Origin: Halobacteriales archaeon QH_10_70_21
Lineage (GTDB): Archaea > Halobacteriota > Halobacteria > Halobacteriales > Haloarculaceae
DNA: 14,859 bases
Assembly (NCBI GenBank): GCA_003021325.1
Contig: PXQM01000044.1
Span: forward strand, 1 to 14,859
Reading direction: 5' to 3'
The position numbers were made by a program, and so were the translations under genes. Under the pieces are notes generated by a model. That model was not told the DNA's origin. It did no database searches and saw only the letters and a list, made by a program, of their open reading frames with translations. Within the stretch, counting starts at the first letter, position 1. Each line of letters opens with the position of its first letter. Below are positions 1 through 6,241 of the stretch, piece by piece.

Positions 1-276
1 CCGCAGGTCCGCGAGTTCCATCTCCTTCATCGACAGCAGCACCAGCAGGTGGTAGACGATGTCGGCGGCCTCGTGTGCGAGCTCGTCGTCGTCGCCGTCC
101 TTCGCCGCCAGGAGGAGCTCGGTGGTCTCCTCGCCCAGCTTCTCGAGGACGGCGTTCTCCCCCTTCTCGTGGGTGAAGAGCGAGGCCGTGTAGGAGTCCT
201 CCGGCAGTTCGGCCTTCCGCGATTCGATGACGGCGAACAGCTCCGAGAGGATTTCGTCGACGTCCTCGTCGCTCAT
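1..276 (-). CDS. hisE: Phosphoribosyl-ATP pyrophosphatase (HisE), 3' end cut by window edge
   Basis: HisE hydrolyses phosphoribosyl-ATP to phosphoribosyl-AMP plus pyrophosphate, the second step of histidine synthesis, in the cytoplasm. The 92 visible residues contain the family's acidic helices: EKLGEETTELLLAAK (about residues 45-59) and HEAADIVYHLLVLL (about 68-81). The conserved Glu and Asp in these helices bind Mg and substrate. HisE proteins are about 95-105 aa, so only the last few residues are missing. The ATG (274-276) lies immediately after the TAG stop of the upstream gene (277-279), with no gap, so the two genes are almost certainly co-transcribed and translationally coupled. There is no separate promoter; expression should come from the box A upstream of 720. 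The family call is based on sequence pattern and is confident. Confidence 0.9.
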   Translation of the reverse strand, partial: MSDEDVDEILSELFAVIESRKAELPEDSYTASLFTHEKGENAVLEKLGEETTELLLAAKDGDDDELAHEAADIVYHLLVLLSMKEMELADLR

Positions 277-720
277 CTACACCATCAGCTCCCGGATGTC
301 GTCGAGCTCGTCGTACTCGCCGGGCGGTTCGCTCCCGGCCTCGAACACCGCCGGCTCGATCTCGATGTCGGCGTTCGTCCGCGCGGCCAGCGCCAGCGAG
401 TCGCTGGGCCGGGCGTCGACGACGGCGTCCGCACGCGGAGTGTCGACGTGGAGGTCCGCGACGTAGGTGTCGTCCTCGAGGTCGGCGACGACGACCTGCT
501 CGACCCGGCCGCCGAGCTCCTCCATCACGTCGAGGAGGAGGTCGTGGGTCAGCGGCCGGCCGATATCCTCGGCGTCGAGGCCGCGGGCGATGCTCGTTGC
601 CTCCTCGACGCCGATGAAGATGGGGAGCACGTCGTCGGCCGCCTCGACGCCGAGGGTCACGACCGCCGCCAGCCCCGACGGCGTCTCGGCGACGCGAACG
701 CCATCGATGTACGCGTCCAT
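277..720 (-). CDS. Bifunctional nuclease family (BFN, formerly DUF151) protein
   Basis: This 147-aa acidic protein carries the hallmarks of the BFN/DUF151 family: a VLPIFIGVEEA segment (31-41), RPLTHDLLLDVMEELG (55-70), and VDARPSDSLALAAR (101-114), the most conserved block. Plant and bacterial members have been reported to have nuclease activity, but the function of archaeal members is not settled, so the biochemical role here is inferred. The length matches archaeal homologues (about 145-155 aa). The start is supported by a CTTTTG-type box A about 26 nt upstream. The gene is first in a two-gene unit with hisE. The pairing with histidine synthesis does not by itself reveal a role. It is divergent from the SDR gene at 839. 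Confidence 0.88.
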   Translation of the reverse strand: MDAYIDGVRVAETPSGLAAVVTLGVEAADDVLPIFIGVEEATSIARGLDAEDIGRPLTHDLLLDVMEELGGRVEQVVVADLEDDTYVADLHVDTPRADAVVDARPSDSLALAARTNADIEIEPAVFEAGSEPPGEYDELDDIRELMV

Positions 721-741
721 ACCCCACCGAACACGTCGAGC

Positions 742-749
742 GGCAAAAG
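742..749 (-). promoter_or_regulatory. Box A (TATA-like) for the BFN-hisE unit
   Basis: On the minus strand the sequence reads GCTTTTGC, centred about 26 nt before the ATG at 720. That spacing fits a leaderless archaeal transcript. The match is to an A/T-rich island in otherwise very GC-rich DNA. No operator is visible. Confidence 0.5.
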
Positions 750-808
750 CCCGTCCTTCGGCCGGGCGAGGCCAGCCAGCCCCGCTCCGCGACCTGTCGT
801 TAGCGGGA

Positions 809-816
809 TTTTATAC
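809..816 (+). promoter_or_regulatory. Box A for the SDR gene
   Basis: TTTTATAC lies about 26-28 nt upstream of the ATG at 839, the spacing expected when transcription begins at or next to the start codon. It is the clearest TATA-like element in the 118-bp divergent gap between the BFN-hisE unit and the SDR gene. Confidence 0.6.
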
Positions 817-838
817 CCTGTCCTACCATCGTTCGGTT

Positions 839-1600
839 ATGCGATTCGAGAACGATACGGTGTTCATCACCGGCGCCGGCTCCGGAATCGGGCGGGCGAC
901 GGCGCTCAGCGTCGCCGAGCAGGGCGGTTTCGTCGTCGCGACGGACATCAACGACGCGGGCGGCGAGGAGACCGTCGCCGCCATCGAGGAGGCCGGCGGC
1001 GACGCTGTCTTCCACCACCTCGACGTCACCGACGCCGAGGAGTTCGACGCGGTCGTCGAGACGACCGTCGAGGAGGACGGGCTCGACTGCGTGGTCAACA
1101 ACGCCGGCGTCGGCCACCCGCCGGCGACCGTCGAGAACGTCACCGACACGACCTTCGAGTACGTCGTCGACGTGAACCTGCGGGGCGTCTGGAACGGCTG
1201 CCAGACGACGCTGCCGCACCTCAAGGAGCAGGGCTCGGGCGCCATCGTCAACGTCGGCTCGCTGGCCTCGTTCCTCGGGATGGCCCGCCAGTCGGTCTAC
1301 TCGCTGACCAAGGGCGCCGTGCTGAACTTCACGCGGGCGGTCGCCGCCGAGGCCGGCCGCGACGGCGTCCGCGCGAACGCGGTCTGTCCGGGGTTCATCG
1401 AGACGCCGCTCGGCAACCAGTACTTCGAGTCGAAGGACGACCCCGAGGCCGCAAAGGAACAGGCCGCAAAGCAGTACCCGCTGAAGCGGCTCGGCGAACC
1501 CGAGGAGGTCGCCGACGCCATCTCGTTTCTGCTCTCCGAGGAGGCCTCGTTCGTCACCGGCCACGGGCTCGTCGTCGACGGCGGCTTCTCGGTCAGTTAG
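839..1600 (+). CDS. Short-chain dehydrogenase/reductase (classical SDR)
   Basis: This 253-aa cytoplasmic NAD(P)-dependent oxidoreductase shows the classical SDR pattern. The Rossmann glycine motif TGAGSGIG is at 11-18, NNAG at 87-90, an active-site Asn at 113 (DVNLRGV), catalytic Ser141, Tyr154 and Lys158 (YSLTK), and the PG motif at 184-185. An Asp at about residue 36, after the second strand, suggests a preference for NAD(H) over NADP(H). The length is normal and the C-terminus (VVDGGFSVS) is of the 3-oxoacyl-ACP reductase/glucose 1-dehydrogenase-like type. The substrate cannot be named from sequence. Neighbours do not form an obvious pathway. The ATG is chosen because the conserved N-terminus begins there and box A sits about 27 nt upstream; a longer upstream open frame has no SDR features. 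Confidence 0.92.
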   Translation: MRFENDTVFITGAGSGIGRATALSVAEQGGFVVATDINDAGGEETVAAIEEAGGDAVFHHLDVTDAEEFDAVVETTVEEDGLDCVVNNAGVGHPPATVENVTDTTFEYVVDVNLRGVWNGCQTTLPHLKEQGSGAIVNVGSLASFLGMARQSVYSLTKGAVLNFTRAVAAEAGRDGVRANAVCPGFIETPLGNQYFESKDDPEAAKEQAAKQYPLKRLGEPEEVADAISFLLSEEASFVTGHGLVVDGGFSVS

Positions 1601-1717
1601 GCGAACGACGTGACGTGTCCAGTGACGCTCGAACGGGGGTCGATGGAGGCAGTCTGGCCGCCGACGATGGTGTCTTCGACTGCCCTGTCCTCGTCTCTCG
1701 CGGCGCCGGCGGCATCC

Positions 1718-2752
1718 TCACCGACGCTGGGCGCTCGTGAGGGAGGTGTCTCCGGGCCCGACCCCCTCCGCCTCGTCGGCCTCCTCGCCGACGACGTGGT
1801 CCGCGACCGTGAGATCCGTCTCCATCTCCGTGAGGTCCGCGCGGACGATGTCGGCGTAGCTCCGGACCTGATTGACGACCTCGTCTTCGACGACGCTCGT
1901 GCGCGTGAAGTGGGTGTAAACCCGGTCGCTCTCGTCGAGTTCGGACTCGACTTCGAAGTCGCTCATCACTTCGTCGGGTTCGTGTTCGACGTCGAGCACC
2001 CCCTGTTCGACGATGGACCGCTGGAGTCCGTTGACCTCGACGCCGTGATCCTCGAGCGTCTCGGCCGCCGCGACGTCCGTCCCGGTGATACGGCTCTCGA
2101 CTGTGAACCGTTCGGTGACCTCGCGGGAGGGCTTCCAGACCTCCCTGACGTCGATCCGTATCTTGTAGTCGTCCTCCGTGGTGTACGGGAGCGACGGTTC
2201 GACGCTCGACTCGCCGCCGGCCGACCGGGTGCTCTCGTCTCTCGACGCCTCGAGCTGGGCGAAGTAGCGGTCGTGGTCGAACGTCTCGGCGTCCACGAAC
2301 TCGTCGGTCGAGACGATACTGAACTCCGTACACGTCCGTTCCACGAGGTCAACCTCGATCAGTTCCTCGCGGACGATCTCTCGGCCGACGAGTTCGCTCT
2401 CGACGGTGGCCTCCTTGATGATGCCCGTCCCGGCGGCGCTCGTCTCCCGGACCGTGCTCGTCACGGTTTCGCCCTCGACCAGCCGGGTCCGGATCCGCTC
2501 GTCCTCGACGTCGCTTCGAGAGACCGCCCGTTCGTGTGTCATCACCTCGAAGGAGGCCTCGCGACCGTCCAGTCGGTAGGAGACGGCGTGGTTCTCGGAG
2601 TCGAGTTCGTCGTAGAACGTATCCCAGCCGAGTCGCTCGTGCTCGGCGCCGACCCTGGCCTCGTGAACGAGGTCCAGGTGTCCGTCAGAGCTCCCCCGCA
2701 CCGGCACCGCTTCGTGTCTGTCGGCCCACCTCCGAATCGTCTCTTTATTCAT
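1718..2752 (-). CDS. Unrecognised acidic haloarchaeal protein
   Basis: I do not recognise a named family. The 344-aa protein starts with a helical segment, MNKETIRRWADRHEAVPVR, followed by a short strand-rich part (about 20-75). I have a general impression of similar N-termini in other haloarchaeal hypothetical proteins. The rest is very rich in E, D, V, R and T and looks like repeated beta-strand units: VESEL at about 129-133 recurs as VESRITGTDV and again as FEVESELDESD. There is no signal peptide or membrane helix, so it is probably cytoplasmic. An upstream ATG at 2794 would add 14 residues (MPPDSPHAGEQHIS). I prefer 2752 because the conserved-looking helix begins there, but the start is uncertain. 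It is divergent from the S66 peptidase gene, and the 242-bp gap holds an inverted repeat at 2814-2837. Confidence 0.7.
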   Translation of the reverse strand: MNKETIRRWADRHEAVPVRGSSDGHLDLVHEARVGAEHERLGWDTFYDELDSENHAVSYRLDGREASFEVMTHERAVSRSDVEDERIRTRLVEGETVTSTVRETSAAGTGIIKEATVESELVGREIVREELIEVDLVERTCTEFSIVSTDEFVDAETFDHDRYFAQLEASRDESTRSAGGESSVEPSLPYTTEDDYKIRIDVREVWKPSREVTERFTVESRITGTDVAAAETLEDHGVEVNGLQRSIVEQGVLDVEHEPDEVMSDFEVESELDESDRVYTHFTRTSVVEDEVVNQVRSYADIVRADLTEMETDLTVADHVVGEEADEAEGVGPGDTSLTSAQRR

Positions 2753-2813
2753 CGAGATGTGCTGTTCTCCCGCGTGCGGTGAATCGGGCGGCATAGCGTA
2801 CAGCCGTTCGGTC

Positions 2814-2837
2814 TTGTACCGTATGAATCGTGTACAA
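2814..2837. promoter_or_regulatory. Inverted repeat, candidate operator
   Basis: TTGTAC (2814-2819) and GTACAA (2832-2837) form a perfect 6-bp inverted repeat with a 12-bp spacer. The centres of the arms are 18 bp apart, close to two helical turns. It lies in the divergent gap 20-43 bp before the upstream ATG (2794) of the acidic protein, where promoter elements are expected. A dimeric regulator site is possible but unproven. Confidence 0.3.
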
Positions 2838-2963
2838 TTTTACCGGATCGGACGTGAGGATTAATCGAGTGACAGTCCCCGGCGCGGAAACGCTCTTTCG
2901 TCTACACGGTTACTACCGAGTAGTGGGTACGCACGCACACGGGGGGAGGGTGGCCCGGACCAA

Positions 2964-2970
2964 CGCTTTT
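2964..2970 (+). promoter_or_regulatory. Box A for the S66 peptidase gene
   Basis: GCTTTTG is centred about 28 nt before the ATG at 2995. It resembles the box A of the BFN-hisE unit and fits a leaderless transcript. The rest of the 2753-2994 gap holds the inverted repeat at 2814-2837 and a short palindrome (ACTAC-cga-GTAGT, 2912-2924), with no sign of a gene. Confidence 0.45.
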
Positions 2971-2994
2971 GTCCGCCTCGGCCGACGCGACGGT

Positions 2995-4047
2995 ATGGAG
3001 TTCCGAACGCCACCGCCGCTGTCGCCCGGCGACCGCGTCGCCGTCGTCGCACCCTCCAGCGGCGGCGCCCACGACGCCCCGCACGTCTTCGAGCTGGGTC
3101 TCGAACGGCTCCGGGAGGTCTTCGACCTCGAGCCCGTCGTCTACCCGACCGCCCGCCAGCGCGACGAGTTCCTCGCCGACAGCCCGCGGGCACGGGCTGC
3201 GGACGTCCACGCCGCGTTCCGCGACCCCGAAATCCGTGGCGTCGTCGCGACCATCGGCGGCCACGACCAGCTCCGCGTCCTGAAGCACCTCGACGCCGAC
3301 GTCCTCCGGTCGAACCCCACGCGCTTCTTCGGCATGAGCGACAACACCAACCTCGGGCTGTTCCTCTGGCGGGCCGGCGTCGTCTCCTACAACGGCGCCC
3401 AGCTGATGAACGAGCTCGCGGTGCCCGGCGAGCTGCCCGACTACACCGAGCGCTACTGCCGGCGGGCGTTCTTCGAGGACTCCCTCGGCGAGCTGGCGGC
3501 CGGCGACGAGTGGACCGACGAGCCCTCGACGTGGTGGACGGACCCCTCGCAGATGGGGTCGCCGCCGGCCTACGAGCCCAATCCCGGCCCGCGGTGGGCG
3601 GGCGGCGACGCAGCCGTCGAGGGCCGGCTCTGGGGCGGGTCGAGGGCCATCGTCGAGTGGCACCTGGCCGCAGACCGGTACCTGCCGTCCGCCGGGGCGC
3701 TCGACGGCGCGGTGCTGTGTCTCGAGACCGCCGAGGACCTGCCGGAGCCCGAGGCGGTCGCCGGGACGCTGATGTGCCTCGGCGAGCGCGGGCTGCTCTC
3801 CCGGTTCGGCGCCGTCCTGCTGGGGCGGCCGCCGACCCGGAGCTTCCTCGAGGAGCCGCCCCGCGAACAGCGCGAGGCCTACCGCGAGCGCCTCTACGCC
3901 ACGGTGGTCGAGACGGTCGGCCGCTACGCCCCCGAGGCGCCGGTCGTGCTCGGGCTCGACTGGGGCCATACGACGCCGGTCGCGCCGCTGCCGCTCGGCG
4001 CCCGTGTCGAGGTCGACCCCGCGACGGAGACGGTCCGGTTCCCCTGA
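2995..4047 (+). CDS. S66 family peptidase (LD-carboxypeptidase/MccF-like)
   Basis: This 350-aa protein matches the S66 serine peptidase family. A VAVVAPSSG strand opens the N-terminal domain (15-23), followed by IGGHDQLRVL (87-96). The nucleophile motif is FFGMSDNTNLG with Ser115, and LWGGSR is at 212-217. The catalytic Glu is probably Glu244 (LCLETAED), and the His is His325 in GLDWGHTTPVAPLPLGA. All three members of the Ser-Glu-His triad are therefore present and the length is normal. Bacterial relatives trim murein tetrapeptides (LdcA) or destroy microcin C7-type peptide-nucleotides (MccF). Haloarchaea have no murein, so a detoxifying or peptide-processing role is more likely; this is inference. 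There is no signal peptide, so it should be cytoplasmic. The start follows the box A at 2964; an upstream extension of the frame lacks family features. Confidence 0.88.
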   Translation: MEFRTPPPLSPGDRVAVVAPSSGGAHDAPHVFELGLERLREVFDLEPVVYPTARQRDEFLADSPRARAADVHAAFRDPEIRGVVATIGGHDQLRVLKHLDADVLRSNPTRFFGMSDNTNLGLFLWRAGVVSYNGAQLMNELAVPGELPDYTERYCRRAFFEDSLGELAAGDEWTDEPSTWWTDPSQMGSPPAYEPNPGPRWAGGDAAVEGRLWGGSRAIVEWHLAADRYLPSAGALDGAVLCLETAEDLPEPEAVAGTLMCLGERGLLSRFGAVLLGRPPTRSFLEEPPREQREAYRERLYATVVETVGRYAPEAPVVLGLDWGHTTPVAPLPLGARVEVDPATETVRFP

Positions 4048-4077
4048 CCGCCGGGCACGGCCCTGCCGGAGACGGGG

Positions 4078-4084
4078 CTATTAT
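4078..4084 (+). promoter_or_regulatory. Box A for the small membrane protein gene
   Basis: CTATTAT is centred about 28 nt upstream of the ATG at 4110. This spacing favours that ATG as a leaderless start over the in-frame ATG at 4083, which lies inside the box itself. Confidence 0.5.
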
Positions 4085-4109
4085 GTCGCCAAGACGCCAA
4101 AACTCGGAT

Positions 4110-4298
4110 ATGGAATTCAACCTCCCGGTCGCGCTCGGTATACTGCTCGCGGTGGTCGTCGTGGGCGTCGCGGGGCTCGTCGCCGGCGGCATGATGACGC
4201 TCCAGACGACGCTGATGATGGTCGCGCCCTCGATGCTGGCCTTCGGGCTGCTGGCGTTCGGCCTCGGCGTCAAACACGGCGAGTACCGGGCGGCCTAG
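4110..4298 (+). CDS. Small two-helix membrane protein of unknown function
   Basis: This 62-aa protein is almost wholly hydrophobic, with two predicted membrane segments (about 6-28 and 34-54) and a short polar C-terminus ending GVKHGEYRAA. It resembles small conserved haloarchaeal membrane proteins of unknown function, but I cannot name the family with confidence. The start at 4110 rests on the box A 28 nt upstream; starting at 4083 would add nine polar residues (MSPRRQNSD). It begins 62 bp after the S66 peptidase gene with its own promoter. Its stop (TAG, 4296-4298) overlaps the stop of the converging MFS remnant (4295-4297 on the other strand) within one CTAG. Confidence 0.65.
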   Translation: MEFNLPVALGILLAVVVVGVAGLVAGGMMTLQTTLMMVAPSMLAFGLLAFGLGVKHGEYRAA

Positions 4299-4637
4299 CC
4301 CGCGACGGCCGCCTCGAACCCCTCGCCGAAGAGGAGAACCACCGCCACCCCGACCAGCCCGACGGCCGTCGCCGCGGTGAACGCCGCCTCCGGAGAGACG
4401 GCGCCGCCCGGATGGGGTACACGGCCGCGATGAGGTTGCCGAACGTCCCGAACAGCCCGGTCGCGACCGCGCCGGCGCCCAGCACCGACATGTACCGGGG
4501 GACGTACCGGCTCGTCATCCGGAAGCCGAGGCTGAACGCGAACATCGCCACGGAGAGCACGAGCACGTCCCGCTCGAGCGCGAGAAACCGCCTGACGGTC
4601 GCACGGACCCCGGCGTCCTCGGCGTCCCCCCGGCCAT
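4295..4637 (-). pseudogene. MFS transporter remnant with frameshifts and a large internal deletion
   Basis: The start ATG (4637) has a TATA-like GTTTAC box about 27 nt upstream. The first frame break follows within a few codons at a run of six G (plus-strand C6 at 4626-4631); one extra G would restore the frame. The next frame encodes a typical MFS first helix pair (LERDVLVLSVAMFAFSLGFR, later VLGAGAVATGLFGTFGNLIA, then AVYP). At about 4405-4413 the frame breaks again: one missing base turns an expected YPYPGGAVS into YP-I-R. In the restored frame, GGAVS runs straight into a C-terminal helix (FTAATAVGLVGVAVVLLFGE) and ends FEAAVAG-stop at 4295. Both ends of a roughly 400-430-aa transporter survive, but about 300 codons between them are gone. 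It cannot encode a working transporter. Confidence 0.75.
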
Positions 4638-4660
4638 GCGGTGGCTTCCGGCGGCGCCGA

Positions 4661-4667
4661 GGTAAAC
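4661..4667 (-). promoter_or_regulatory. Surviving box A of the MFS remnant
   Basis: On the minus strand GTTTACC is centred about 27 nt before the ATG at 4637. This marks the original leaderless start of the decayed transporter gene and argues that the ATG, not the internal GTG at 4566, was the true start. Confidence 0.4.
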
Positions 4668-4678
4668 GCCCCGGTGCG

Positions 4679-5881
4679 TCAGCGCCGGCGGGCCAGACGC
4701 GCCGCCCCGAGGAGCGCGACGAGCGCGACGACGGCGCCGAGGCCGGCGCCGTCGCCGTCGGTCTCGGTCGGCGTCGGACTCGGGGTCGGTTCGTCCTCGG
4801 CCGGTTCGACGCCCTCTATGGCGACGACCTCGGACTCGAGGTCGCCCTGGCTCGCACGGATACCCTGGTTACCGGTCGACTCGATTGTGGCGGTGAACTC
4901 GCCGTCGTCGTTCGTCTCGCCGACGGTCCGGTTGTTCTTGATTATCTCGGCGCCGGCGACGGGCTCGTCGTAGGCGTTGACGACCGTGACCGTCGTGCTC
5001 TCGCCGACGACGACGCGGCGGTTCTGCGGCTCGACCGTCAGCGTCGGCACCCGCTGTGTCGCGATACGGACCGAGCGGTCGCTCTCGTGAATCCTGACGT
5101 TCTCGTCCGACGTGACGTAGCCGTCCTTCTCGACGGCGACCGTGTAGAGGTTGTTGACGTCGACGCTGAGCGAGGCCGTCCCGCCGGAGGCGCGCACGTT
5201 CGCGACCTCACCCTGGTCGTCCTCGACCCTGACGCGGGCCTCCTCGAGGCGCTGTGGCTCTTCGAAGTGGTCGTCGACGACGGTCACCTCGAGCTGGGCG
5301 GAGCCACGCTCGAGCTCGAACTCCTGCTGGCTGCTGCTCCGGACCGTCACATCGGCCTCCTCCTGCAGGTAGCCCGGCTTGACGGCGGTGACCTGGTACT
5401 CCCCCCGCTCGACGGTGCCGGTCTCGTACCGGCCGTTCTCGTCGGTCTCGCCCTCGACGGCGGTCCGGAACCGGTCCTGGAACTCGACGGTCGCGTCCTC
5501 GAGCGGCTCGCCCTGCGCGTCACGGACGACGACGGTCGAGCGACCCTTCCGCGCCACGTCGACGGTCACCTCCTCCTCGGAGGCGTCCTCGACCTCGAAC
5601 GGGTGGTTCCGGACGTAGTCGTCTGCGGTCACGTTGAGCTCGACGTCGGCGCCCTCCTCGACGTCCATGAAGGCGCGCCCGTTGGCCGCGGTCTCCTTCG
5701 TGTTGCTCTCACCGTCCCAGGTGGCGGTGATGTTCGCGCCCGCGACGGGGTCGCCGTTCGAGTCGACGACCGTCACGGTGAGCGTCGTCTGCGACTGCGT
5801 CGCCGCGACGCCCGCAGGCGTGGCTGCCAGCGACCACACGACGAGCATCACGACGACGAGCAGCTTGGATGCACGGAACAT
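4679..5881 (-). CDS. Secreted surface protein with Ig-like repeats and PGF-CTERM-type tail
   Basis: This 400-aa protein has a Sec signal peptide (MFRASKLLVVVMLVVW..., cleavage probably after ATPAGVAA, about residue 27). Four carboxypeptidase-regulatory or Big-like beta-sandwich repeats follow, each with a VxDxxGxPVxxA or related turn (for example VVDSNGDPVAGANI, VVRDAQGEPLEDATV, VNAYDEPVAGAEI) and a later G-Y/F strand. Next come a TPSPTPTET linker and a C-terminal tail GDGAGLGAVVALVALLGA ending RLARRR. The tail has the layout of PGF-CTERM signals processed by archaeosortase ArtA (motif, helix, basic end) but reads AGL instead of PGF. An extracellular, lipid-anchored protein is inferred; ligands are unknown. 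The ATG at 5881 is chosen over 5905 because it starts the signal peptide and a GTAATTAAG box A lies 28 nt upstream. Confidence 0.85.
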   Translation of the reverse strand: MFRASKLLVVVMLVVWSLAATPAGVAATQSQTTLTVTVVDSNGDPVAGANITATWDGESNTKETAANGRAFMDVEEGADVELNVTADDYVRNHPFEVEDASEEEVTVDVARKGRSTVVVRDAQGEPLEDATVEFQDRFRTAVEGETDENGRYETGTVERGEYQVTAVKPGYLQEEADVTVRSSSQQEFELERGSAQLEVTVVDDHFEEPQRLEEARVRVEDDQGEVANVRASGGTASLSVDVNNLYTVAVEKDGYVTSDENVRIHESDRSVRIATQRVPTLTVEPQNRRVVVGESTTVTVVNAYDEPVAGAEIIKNNRTVGETNDDGEFTATIESTGNQGIRASQGDLESEVVAIEGVEPAEDEPTPSPTPTETDGDGAGLGAVVALVALLGAARLARRR

Positions 5882-5904
5882 ACGCGTCACTCCGTTCGCC
5901 AGCA

Positions 5905-5913
5905 CTTAATTAC
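5905..5913 (-). promoter_or_regulatory. Box A for the Ig-repeat surface protein
   Basis: GTAATTAAG on the minus strand, centred 28 nt before the ATG at 5881. It is strong for such GC-rich DNA and decides between the two possible starts. Confidence 0.6.
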
Positions 5914-5955
5914 GGGTGGTCTAATCGCTCCGGTCGGTGCCGGGCAACTCGACGG

Positions 5956-5979
5956 CGGGCACGGCCGTCGGCGTGCCCG
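5956..5979. repeat. 8-bp inverted repeat, possible hairpin
   Basis: CGGGCACG (5956-5963) and CGTGCCCG (5972-5979) are perfect inverted arms around an 8-nt loop. It lies in the 190-bp gap between the tail of the 6104-7245 gene and the promoter of the next. It could help end transcripts from that gene, but no U-tract follows, so terminator function is doubtful. Nothing else gene-like is seen in 5914-6103. Confidence 0.35.
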
Positions 5980-6103
5980 TTGCGTCGCCAGCGAGTGGAC
6001 GGGAGGGTGACCCCACCCCCACCGGGCACGGGCCGTCGCTACCGCTGCCGGCGTCCCGTTCGAATCGTCTTAAAGAGTATCGACTGTCCTTGCCCGACGA
6101 CGG

Positions 6104-6241
6104 TCAGGGACGGCTGCGGACCGCCAGAAGGGCGGCCGCCAGCGCAACGAGCGCGGCGACGACGCCGAAGCCGGCACCGTCACCGTCGCTGCCGTCACCG
6201 CCGTCGTCGTCGCCCGTCGAGCTGTCCTCGGTCGCCGTCAT
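6104..6241 (-). pseudogene. Out-of-frame C-terminal sorting tail of the 6238-7245 gene
   Basis: Directly downstream of the TGA that ends the 6238-7245 frame, another minus-strand frame encodes an acidic linker and a sorting tail. It has MTATEDSSTGDDDGG, then GDGAGFGVVAALVALAAALL, then a basic end (RSRP) and a stop at 6104-6106. This is the same layout as the tail of the neighbouring surface protein. Restoring one base near the TGG at 6256-6258 would fuse it to the main frame. The 45-aa segment has no role alone; it is almost certainly the lost membrane-anchor signal. Confidence 0.7.

Noticed and set aside
49..1740. Long plus-strand open frame of 563 codons
   Set aside because: It runs opposite hisE and BFN and across the SDR gene in another frame, is arginine-rich in its second half, and has no family features. 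Such frames are expected opposite GC-rich genes.
2753..2794. Start of the acidic protein at 2794
   Set aside because: The added residues (MPPDSPHAGEQHIS) do not look conserved and the helical domain starts at 2752; kept only as an alternative.
2912..2924. ACTAC-cga-GTAGT small palindrome upstream of the S66 peptidase gene
   Set aside because: The arms are only five bases and are about 40 bp from box A, so it is too weak to call as an operator.
4295..4298. Overlapping stop codons of convergent genes in one CTAG
   Set aside because: This is compact packing; one of the two genes is already dead, so no function is implied.
4004..6010. Long plus-strand open frame of 668 codons
   Set aside because: It is the complement of the Ig-repeat surface protein and its neighbours. 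The minus strand carries the signal peptide, repeats and sorting tail.
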